From: G963692885 sp964658655
GTDB lineage: Bacteria > Acidobacteriota > Terriglobia > Terriglobales > Acidobacteriaceae
Reading direction: 5' to 3'
NCBI GenBank assembly: GCA_964658655.1
Contig: CAZZZL010000016.1
Coordinates: forward strand, 10,444 to 74,443
DNA length: 64,000 nt
Shown: positions 26,146 to 34,700 of the stretch, one piece after another
How the letters are laid out: each line of letters begins with the position of its first letter
How positions within the stretch are numbered: position 1 is the first letter of the stretch
Program-made: the position numbers and the translations under genes
The notes under the pieces: model-generated
The model's input: only the letters and a program-made list of their open reading frames with translations
What the model was told of the DNA's origin: nothing
The model's database searches: none

Positions 26146-29100
26146 ATGGTTTCGGAAAAGCAGGTCACTGTTCGTGTAGGAGTCGATCCATCGTTGGCGT
26201 ATTTGTTGACGCGTAGAGCCGGACCTGTATCGCTTACCTCTACACCGACACCGACTCGTCTGAAGCCTCGCCGGGATTTCGGCCTGTCGAGGGTACTCGC
26301 CCTGCTTGCGCTCATAGTCATGCTTTTGTGCTGTGGTCATCTGCAGGCACAGACGGGATCAATGACGGGAACTGTACAGGATCCGTCGGGCGCTGCTATA
26401 CCCGGGGCACAGATACAGATCGTCAACCAGGCTACTGGAGACGTGACGCGCGATGCCGTTTCGGATGGTTCTGGCACTTTTCGAGCCCTCAATATACCGG
26501 CGGCGACTTACATGATCCGCGTGACTGCGGCGGGTATGGAGAAGCTCGAAAAGACGGGCGTGGTTCTTGATGAAGAGCAGAGCCTTGGTCTGGGTACACT
26601 CCAGTTGACGATCGGGCAGGCGTCTGCGACTGTAACCGTCAATAACGATACGCCGCTTATCGATACAGCGAGCACGAGCAATTCGGCTGTGATTGATCAA
26701 AGGCAGGTCGTGGAACAGCCTTTGAATGGCCGCGACTTTGAGTCCCTGCTGACCACATTGCCAGGCGTCGTAACCAATAACAACTCGCAATTCAGGCTGG
26801 TCTTTAATCAGACGGATGATTTCTATGTCAATGGCATGCGCGGGACCGCGAATAACTTCTTTCTGGACGGCATTATCAACACGGACGTCGGCGCAAACGA
26901 CGGCGAGTATACGAACCTTAGCCTTGATGCGGTCGGTGAGTTTAAAACGCTAACTGGCAACTTCAATGCTGAATATGGCCGCAGCCCGGGTGTGATGATC
27001 CTGGTGAACACAAAAAGTGGCGGCAACCGGTTTCACGGCACGGGTTACGAGTTCAACCGCAACACGGACTACAACGCAAACGACTGGTTCAGCAATCACG
27101 ACGGATCACCGCGGCCGCAGCTGAAATTTAACCAGTTCGGCGGCAATATCGGCGGCTTTATTCCTATTCCGAAGATCTCGCCGGTAAGCAATAAGAAGGC
27201 GTTCTTCTTCTTCAACTACGAAGGCACGCGGGCGACGCGACCGAATGGGAACTCGTATTACACGATGCCGCAACCTTCGATGCTGGGCATTGGGACACCT
27301 GGAGGCCAGGCGGACCTTTCACCTATTTATCGTGCGGGAAACGCCTGCGATTTTAATGGCACATCGGTCTGCACCCCGATTAGAGATACGAACGGCAACC
27401 TGGTGAGGAACGGACAGGTATTCGTGCCGGGATCGATCAAGTATGATTCGATCGGCGAGGTCATGACGGGCACTCCCTACGTCGGAAACATCATCCCTGC
27501 CTCGCAGTTTAATAGCCAGTATGCGGCGATGATCAAGTACTTCACGCCCGGCTATAAAGGCACATTTAACCATCCGACTTACAACAACGGCTTTGGGGAC
27601 GAGCAGCAGATCAATTTTCAGGACACGTACGCTTTTAAGAAGAACCAATATGTGCTGCGGGTTGATTACAACTTCGGCCCCAAGGCAAATGCTTTCTTCC
27701 GCTACGTCGATGACCGGCAGCAGGAGAGCCAGGGCTTTGGCATCTTCTCCGGCAACAGCTTCCCGGTTCTGCCTCAGTATCGCAAGAAGCCGGGCAAAAG
27801 CTATGGGTGGAGCTTAGTGAATGTTATTTCACCCACACTTACAAATGAGGCGACGGTTGGCTGGCTGCACCTTGATCAGGTGGTCGATATCGTTCCGGGC
27901 ACGTCGAAGGCCCTGTATGACAAGAGCACACTCGGCTTCAGCTACACCGATATCTATCCTTCAACGAACACGCATGACCTGGCGCCGAATATCAATACCG
28001 GTGACTACATTAACATTTCGCCATTTCCTTCCGGCTGGACGTCGACCGGCAACACCGTGGTCGCGACGGATGATGTGACAAAGATCCTGGGCAACCACGT
28101 GATCAAGTTCGGCCTGTTTGCCGACCTGAACGAGAATGGGCAGGAAGGTACATGGCAGGAGAATCCTTCAATTAACTTCGGTGCAAGCAATCAGAATCCG
28201 AGCAACAGCAATTCGGGATTAGCTAACACCCTGCTAGGAAATTACACGACCGTCAGCCAATCAAATATCTTTGCCTTCGGTCACTTCCATTTCTTCCAGT
28301 ACGAAGGTTATGTGCAGGATACATGGAAAGCAACGCCGAGACTGACTGTCGATCTCGGTCTGCGGTATGAGTTTGTCGGACCTACTTATACGACCTCTCC
28401 ATACCATCAGTATTACTTCGAGCCGAAGTCCTATGTGCCGAGCCAGGCAGTGCAGTACAACATAGCGCCAAATATCCCTGGCCAGGTTCCGACACAAGGC
28501 AGTATTATCACTGGGTCCGGGAACCCGTACAACGGCATGGTGCGCGAGGGAACCAATGGCCTGCCAAAAGGCGGCCTCGACTACCGCTATAACAACTTTG
28601 GTCCACGCCTGGGCTTTGCCTATGATGTATTTGGCACCGGGAAGACTGCAGTGCGCGGCGGCTTTGGTGTCTTCTTCGAACGCTATCAGCAGAACACGTT
28701 CAACTTCGGCGGCATCAGCAATCCACCAACGGTTTATACGCCGACCATTTATGGCGGCAATATCGGTGCGATTTCGCCATCCCTCGCAAACGGGGCGCCC
28801 CTTACCCCTTCGGGCGGGATACTTTCATCGGATAGCGCCGGTCAGATTCCGACGACGTATGGTTACAACCTGAGTCTCCAGCAGGCACTGACTCATCAAC
28901 TGGTGCTCGACATTGGCTACGTCGGCAATGCGAGCCGTCACGAGATGTATGACCAGGAACTGGAACAACTGCCGCTCGGCACGACAACGAGCACGAACAT
29001 TCTTTCCACCGTAAACAATGTGTCGGCAGCTATTCTGCCGTACAAAGGCTATACCTCAATCCACTACAACCGCTTCGGCGCGAGCAGTGCCTATAACGCA

Positions 29101-29862
29101 CTGCAGGTAAAAGTAACTCGCCGGTTCAGCAATAATCTGACGTTCACCGGCGACTATACCTGGTCAAAAGCTATCGACCTAGATGACGTCGACTATGACG
29201 CAGATGTGTTTCCTGACTATTCGCAATTAAAGAAGTTTTATGCGCCGGCTGGATACGATCGCCGCAATGTATTCAACTTCCAATACGTCTATAATCTGCC
29301 TGACTTCAAGCGGTACAACAAGATCGTGCAGTTGACGGCGGGCGGCTGGGAATACTCCGGAACTACACAGTTCTGGGGCGGGACACCATGTCTGGCGGGT
29401 AACAGTCCGTCGAGCGACTCGTGCGATTTAAGCTCGAGCGGCAATCTTGGCAATGGAGGATTCGGTCACATTCGGCCTGACTATATTGGCGGGCAGATCC
29501 TGACACCGCACAGTCATAATCAGCCAGCCGGTCAGTTTCCCACGTGGTATAACCCGGCTGCGTTTGCTTCACCTGCTAACGGAAGCTTTGGTAACTTCCA
29601 TCGCAATTCTATCTATGGTCCAGGGGTAGATAACTGGAATATGTCTCTGTTCAAGAACTTTAACTTCACCGAGTCCGTACGCGTTCAGCTCCGCTTTGAA
29701 GGCTACAACGTCTTCAACCATACCCAATGGGGCAATATCAATGTCGGACTGTCTGCGCCGACGGCTGGGACCTCCTTTCAGAATTACGCGGGCAGTTCTG
29801 GCCAGATCACATCCACACGTGATCCGCGCCAGTTGCAGCTTGGTGGGAAAGTCTACTTCTAA
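26146..29862 (+). CDS. TonB-dependent receptor, Oar-like, with CarboxypepD_reg domain
   Basis: 1238 residues from the ATG at 26146, which has GGAGG six bases upstream; a GTG at 26110 is in frame but lacks a site. An unusually long N-terminal extension of about 45 residues precedes the hydrophobic signal (VLALLALIVMLLC, ending LQAQ). Then come the carboxypeptidase-regulatory-like domain (MTGTVQDPSGAAIPGAQI), a plug with LNGRDFESLLTTLPGV, FFLDGIINTDVG and YGRSPGVMILVNTKSGG, and a barrel ending in aromatic F (LGGKVYF). It is an outer-membrane transporter or adhesin of unknown substrate. A strong terminator follows at 29882, and a TPR gene lies beyond it. Confidence 0.88.
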   Translation: MVSEKQVTVRVGVDPSLAYLLTRRAGPVSLTSTPTPTRLKPRRDFGLSRVLALLALIVMLLCCGHLQAQTGSMTGTVQDPSGAAIPGAQIQIVNQATGDVTRDAVSDGSGTFRALNIPAATYMIRVTAAGMEKLEKTGVVLDEEQSLGLGTLQLTIGQASATVTVNNDTPLIDTASTSNSAVIDQRQVVEQPLNGRDFESLLTTLPGVVTNNNSQFRLVFNQTDDFYVNGMRGTANNFFLDGIINTDVGANDGEYTNLSLDAVGEFKTLTGNFNAEYGRSPGVMILVNTKSGGNRFHGTGYEFNRNTDYNANDWFSNHDGSPRPQLKFNQFGGNIGGFIPIPKISPVSNKKAFFFFNYEGTRATRPNGNSYYTMPQPSMLGIGTPGGQADLSPIYRAGNACDFNGTSVCTPIRDTNGNLVRNGQVFVPGSIKYDSIGEVMTGTPYVGNIIPASQFNSQYAAMIKYFTPGYKGTFNHPTYNNGFGDEQQINFQDTYAFKKNQYVLRVDYNFGPKANAFFRYVDDRQQESQGFGIFSGNSFPVLPQYRKKPGKSYGWSLVNVISPTLTNEATVGWLHLDQVVDIVPGTSKALYDKSTLGFSYTDIYPSTNTHDLAPNINTGDYINISPFPSGWTSTGNTVVATDDVTKILGNHVIKFGLFADLNENGQEGTWQENPSINFGASNQNPSNSNSGLANTLLGNYTTVSQSNIFAFGHFHFFQYEGYVQDTWKATPRLTVDLGLRYEFVGPTYTTSPYHQYYFEPKSYVPSQAVQYNIAPNIPGQVPTQGSIITGSGNPYNGMVREGTNGLPKGGLDYRYNNFGPRLGFAYDVFGTGKTAVRGGFGVFFERYQQNTFNFGGISNPPTVYTPTIYGGNIGAISPSLANGAPLTPSGGILSSDSAGQIPTTYGYNLSLQQALTHQLVLDIGYVGNASRHEMYDQELEQLPLGTTTSTNILSTVNNVSAAILPYKGYTSIHYNRFGASSAYNALQVKVTRRFSNNLTFTGDYTWSKAIDLDDVDYDADVFPDYSQLKKFYAPAGYDRRNVFNFQYVYNLPDFKRYNKIVQLTAGGWEYSGTTQFWGGTPCLAGNSPSSDSCDLSSSGNLGNGGFGHIRPDYIGGQILTPHSHNQPAGQFPTWYNPAAFASPANGSFGNFHRNSIYGPGVDNWNMSLFKNFNFTESVRVQLRFEGYNVFNHTQWGNINVGLSAPTAGTSFQNYAGSSGQITSTRDPRQLQLGGKVYF

Positions 29863-29881
29863 ACTGTTAACGCACCTTCAA

Positions 29882-29919
29882 CGGCCGCACTTACTCCTGT
29901 GAGTGCGGCCGATTCTTTT
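29882..29919 (+). terminator. Rho-independent terminator after TonB receptor
   Basis: CGGCCGCACT and AGTGCGGCCG form a perfect GC-rich 10-bp stem (extended by TA/TG) around a short loop, followed by ATTCTTTT. It begins 20 bases after the receptor stop. It separates the receptor from the TPR gene. Confidence 0.85.
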
Positions 29920-29970
29920 GTCCCGGACTTTATAATTGCAGGCATCAGATCCTGGCAGTCTGGAAGTTGC

Positions 29971-31122
29971 ATGAGATATCTCCCGGTCGTCCTGTCGCTG
30001 TTTCTGTTCTTTGCTATCGATGGGTTCGCGACGTCTCAGGATCGGGCCAAACAGCTATTCGATGCAGCCGTACAATCACTGAATGCGGGCAACTACGCCC
30101 AGGCCGAGGATGGTTTTCACGAGGTCCTGCGGATTGATCCGCGGAATGTCAGCGCACTCGCCAACCTCGGGATTCTTTACGCAAAAACACATCGCTACAA
30201 GGAAGCGGTTGACGCTGACAGGAAGGCGCTCAGCCTCAGCCCGCGGCAACGCGAGCTTGTCCTGAACCTGGGCCTTGCTTATCTCAAGCAGGATGATTAT
30301 AAGCAGGCGCTGCCATACTTCCAGCGGCTGCACGAAAGAGACGGGACTGATACGCAGGCGACGAAGCTGTTGGCCACGTGCATGACTTTCAGTGATCGCT
30401 CGCAGGAGGCGATTGATCTGCTGCTGCCGCTTACACAGGCGCAGGAGCCGGACGCATCTGCACTCTACCTGCTCGGTGTAACTTATTCACACGCCGGCCA
30501 GGCTGAAAAAGCGGAAGAGATCTTTACCCGGCTTTTCGCCGACAGCGCGACCCCGGCACAAGGCAATTTCTTACTGGGTAAGGCGTATGCCGAGGCCACG
30601 AATTACGGCAAGGCAATCGATGCGTTTCAGGCAACTCTCAAAGCGGAGCCGCACTTTGCCGGTGCAGAGCGTGAGCTAGGCAAGGCGTATCTTGGCGGAA
30701 ACGAAAATGCTCCTGCGGAAAGTCACTTGAGGCTGGCCATTCAGGATGATCCGAATGATGGCAGTGCGAACTACTATCTCGGTGCGCTGCTGGTGCAGAA
30801 TGGACGGTTGCAGGAAGGTTTGCCGTACCTGGAGCAGGCCAAATCACTTATGCCGGATTCATGGGCGACCTATTTCTACCTGGGAAAGGCAGACGTCCAG
30901 CTTGGAAAATTGGCCGCCGCTCTTCCGTTGTTGAAGAAGGCCGCGGAGATGAATCCGGAAGACTCCGGCGCATTCTACCTGCTGGCGAAGGTATATCGCA
31001 CGCAGGGCCTTGCAGCGGACGCGGATGCCGCGATGCGGCATGTCATTGCGCTGCACACGACTGCACTCGACGCCGAGAAGCGCGCGCTTAAAGATAAAGG
31101 CATTGTGACGGAGAAGCAGTAG
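29971..31122 (+). CDS. Exported TPR-repeat protein
   Basis: 383 residues from the ATG at 29971 (GGAAG five bases upstream). An earlier start at 29899 would fall inside the terminator hairpin. A signal peptide (LPVVLSLFLFFAI) is followed by about nine tetratricopeptide repeats covering residues 25-370 (for example AVQSLNAGNYAQAEDGFHEV, NLGLAYLKQDDYKQALPYF, YLGKADVQLGKLAAALPLLK). TPR arrays mediate protein-protein contacts. Such a gene often follows Oar-like receptors in acidobacteria, which suggests a periplasmic or outer-membrane helper, but no partner can be proven from this sequence. The C-terminus is charged (KALKDKG-type). Confidence 0.8.
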   Translation: MRYLPVVLSLFLFFAIDGFATSQDRAKQLFDAAVQSLNAGNYAQAEDGFHEVLRIDPRNVSALANLGILYAKTHRYKEAVDADRKALSLSPRQRELVLNLGLAYLKQDDYKQALPYFQRLHERDGTDTQATKLLATCMTFSDRSQEAIDLLLPLTQAQEPDASALYLLGVTYSHAGQAEKAEEIFTRLFADSATPAQGNFLLGKAYAEATNYGKAIDAFQATLKAEPHFAGAERELGKAYLGGNENAPAESHLRLAIQDDPNDGSANYYLGALLVQNGRLQEGLPYLEQAKSLMPDSWATYFYLGKADVQLGKLAAALPLLKKAAEMNPEDSGAFYLLAKVYRTQGLAADADAAMRHVIALHTTALDAEKRALKDKGIVTEKQ

Positions 31123-31173
31123 ATGGCTTTCACAGGCACAGGCGCATGGAGACGGATGTCCAAGGTCCGTATC

Positions 31174-31764
31174 CTAAACGTGTACGCGCCGCTTATGCAC
31201 GCTTGTGGGCAGCCACGCCCGTGGTGTCACGCGGACCCGGATGCTGGAGCTGATTCCATAGGGACTGAAGGATCCGAACGGGAACTGCGGCCAGTGCTGG
31301 TATTCGAAGTCGATCGCGCGCAGACTGATGTGACTGTTGATAGGGATATCGAGACCGGCGCCTGGGGCGTAGTCGAGGAATGAACCGTGTGCATAGCCGA
31401 AGGGCAGGGTGATTCTGCCCATCCCGGCCAGGAATTTTATATAGGGCTCCATGCGGTGCCGTTCGAGAATAACCACGCGTACGCCGCCGAGGTAGTTAGA
31501 TTCGTTCACGTCTTCTGAGGAATGATAGCGAAGAAAGCGCGCCTCTCCCTCGAGACCAACGCGCCATTCTGGATGCACGTCAGCATAGATCAGGGCGCCG
31601 GCGAGGTGCTGTTGACCATAAACCGCCTGGAAACCTGAAAGGCCCGCGCCGACGGCGACATAGGCACCTGGTCCAACCGCTGCGGGGACGACCTGTGCTG
31701 CGGCGCTCTTCCAGGTATGAACGAGCAGTGTGCATAAAATGAACACTGCGCCAAGGAGCTTCAC
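31174..31764 (-). CDS. Outer-membrane beta-barrel protein (OmpA/porin-like fold)
   Basis: 196 residues with a signal peptide ending near AAAQ. The mature protein is built of alternating amphipathic strands (YVAVGAGLSGF, WRVGLEGEARFLRY, YLGGVRVVIL, MEPYIKFLAGMGRI, SLRAIDFEYQHW) typical of an eight-stranded OM barrel. The ATG overlaps the stop of the giant Ig/NHL gene (ATGA), so translation is coupled, and the barrel may anchor or assemble that protein at the surface. This link is inferred from position only. The family is unnamed. Confidence 0.75.
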   Translation of the reverse strand: MKLLGAVFILCTLLVHTWKSAAAQVVPAAVGPGAYVAVGAGLSGFQAVYGQQHLAGALIYADVHPEWRVGLEGEARFLRYHSSEDVNESNYLGGVRVVILERHRMEPYIKFLAGMGRITLPFGYAHGSFLDYAPGAGLDIPINSHISLRAIDFEYQHWPQFPFGSFSPYGISSSIRVRVTPRAWLPTSVHKRRVHV

Positions 31765-34700
31765 TGGGTCACGACCAGAGTGATGGTCTGCGTTTCAGTG
31801 ATCCCTGAACCCTGCGCAGTTCCGACAACCTTAATGGTATAGGTGCCGGGTGCTGTGCCGTTGGTGTTCAAACCGCCGCAGCCCGATACTCCCACTGCAA
31901 AAGCAATTGCCACCGCGAGCATGCACTTCATTCCCAATCTCTGGCGGGCGGCCCTGCCTTTTTTCCCTGCCAGCAGTCCTAAGAAGAGACCAAAGGGCAG
32001 GAAGCAGAGGAATGTATCGCCACCGGGCCGCAGCGGTCGCGTATTGCTTCTGGCTGCTGCGCCGGTGCCTGCGCCTAGGGGATCACCTGTGTCGACCAGC
32101 AGAGATGCCGTGGCAGTTCCATTCGCCGCAAGCTTCAGTTGCGACGGAGTAAAGGTACAGGTCCCTTCCTGCGGCAGACCAAGGCAGCCGAGTGCGATGG
32201 TGTCGCTGAAGCCTTTCACAGATCCGATGTTGACCTGAAGCATCGTGTGCTGGTGTGAGACCAGGGTGATCGATTGCGCATTCGCGGACAGCGTGAACTG
32301 CGGAGCGGTGCCCGCTGCAATAGTTGTGTTCCCGGATTGCGAAGCTGCGTAGTTTGCGTCACCGGGATAAGTCGCAACCACCACCGATGTTGGCTGTGAG
32401 AACAGCACTGTAATGGTTGCCACACCCGTCGGCGAGATGGCGGCTTGCCCAAGCGTGACGGTGCCACTTGTAAAGGTGACGGTGCCTGTGGGCGGCGTTG
32501 TTCCCTGGCCGTCGACGACGGCGATCAGGGTGACCTGCTGCGGATTTGTCAGATCGGTTGCAGAGCCGGCGAGCGTGGTCGCGGTCGGTCGTAGCTGGAC
32601 TGTCTCCTGGTACGGCGCAGAGGCGCTCGCAAAGTCGGAGCCGTCGCCGGGATAGCTGGCTGTAATGGTGTGAAAGCCGGCATTCATCCCGGGCAGTTTC
32701 AGGATGGCGTTGCTGGTGAAATCGACATTCGCCGTGCCGATAGTGGTGCCAGCGTCGGCGAAGACCACGCTGCCTGTGGCTGGCGCCGCGCCTGCATTTG
32801 TAACCCTGGCGGTCAAGGTGATGCCGCTTAGTGTCTGTGCCGGGTTGCTGCCGGCACTCACGGCGACAGCGGTGGTTTGCTTAACGGTGAGCGACAGCGG
32901 TGTCGAAGCCGAAGCTTCGGCCTTGCCGTCACCGGGATAATTGGCAACGATTGCGTGCGCTCCGGGTGCCAGCGTCGAGAGTGTAAGCGAAGCGACACCC
33001 GCGGCATTCAACAGGCCGGAACCGATGGGCGCGCCGGCATCAGTAAACGTTACGTTTCCAGTCGCCGTTCCTCCATCACTCATGACTGTGGCGGTCAGGG
33101 TCAGCGGCTGTTTGTAGACTGCTGGATTGGCTGAGGAGGTAATCGTCAGTTGCGTATTCGCATTCCTTATGGTCTGAACCAGTTGGGCGGATGAGGTGGA
33201 GAAATGCTGGTCGCCTCCATAGCTGACCGTAATGATGTGCGAACCGACAGCAAGTGCACTGGAAGTAAGGATCGCGGCGCCGCCGCCGTTCAGCGGGACC
33301 GTCACAATCAGAACCCCGTTGTCGTGGAAAGTTGCGATTCCAGAGGCGGCAATTGTGCCACCAGGGCCTATCTGCGCGGTGAAGGTGACACTCTGACCGC
33401 TTGCCGAAGGGTTGTTGTTCGAGTTCAGGGTGACTGTCGCGGCCTGCACCACCAGCACGCTCAGGGGAGTAGAGCCAGATGCGCCGTGGTTGGTATCGCC
33501 GCTGTACACAACAGTCAGGGAATGTGATCCCAGCGCAAGCCCGGCGGGCGAAAAGCTTGCGGTGCCATGATTGCCCAGAGCCGAGGTTCCGAGCAGGACA
33601 GGTCCGTCGAAGAAGCGCACTGGTCCGCCCGCATTCGGACTCCCACTGCTAACTGTTGCCGTGAGGGTCAGGGGATTTCCGAGAGTCAGGGGATTGGCAC
33701 TTGCAGCCAAGGCCGTCGTGGAGAGCGCCTGCCTGATTGTTACAGTGACGGGAGCGGACGTTGCTGCGGTGTTGTTGATATCTCCCGCATAGCTCGCGGT
33801 CACGGTGTGCGTGCCGATCAGAAGAGTCGCGATCGAGAACGAGTAAGTGGTCGAGCCGGTGATTGTAGCTGCGCCGATGCGGGTTGCTCCGTCGAGCAGC
33901 AGCAGGGTCCCGGTCGGTGCGATGCCCGGCGTCGTTAGATTGGCGACAAAGGTGGCGGGTGTGCCGGCGTCGATCGCATTGGTCGGTCCACCAAGCGTGA
34001 GAACCGGCAGTGCGAGCTGAACAGATAATGCAACAGCAGGGGAGACAGAAGCGGTGTAGTCGCTGTCCCCGCTGTATACAGCAGTGATGGCGTGCGCGCC
34101 ACGTGAGAGTGTTGTGATTGCAAAGCTCGCCGTGCCATTGGCACCCAGTCTTACTGAGCCCAGCTGGGTTGGTCCGTCACGGAAACTGACCTGGCCGGTT
34201 GGAATCCCGGTTGCGCTGGTGACAACCACAGTGAAGATAGCCGGCTTGCCCATCAGTGTCGTCGAAGCAGCTGAGGTCAGGACCGTTTGTGTACTCGTTT
34301 CCTGCACGGCCTGGCTGAGTGGCGCCGAGGTACTTGCAGAGTAGTCCGTATCGCCGTTGAAGCGGACCGTCAGTGCGTGCGAGCCCACAGCAAGCGTGGC
34401 AATGGAAAGGATCGCCTGCTCGTTGGCGTCGATCGCCACGGGTCCCGGACCGATCGCTGTCGCGCCGTCGTAGAAGGTTACGCTGCCCGTGAGGGGACCA
34501 TACGCTGTCTCCCCCGGTGCGAGTATAACTGCCGCTGTCAGCCGAAGGGTCGCGCCCGCGCTGAGGGGATTGGCATTGGTGCCGAGCGTCGTGACTGTCG
34601 CGATCTGTACAATCGTCTCCGTCAGCGCAGTAGAACTGCTCACGGAATCGTTGGTATCGCCGCTATAGACCGCGACCACGCTGTGGGTGCCGGGCGACAG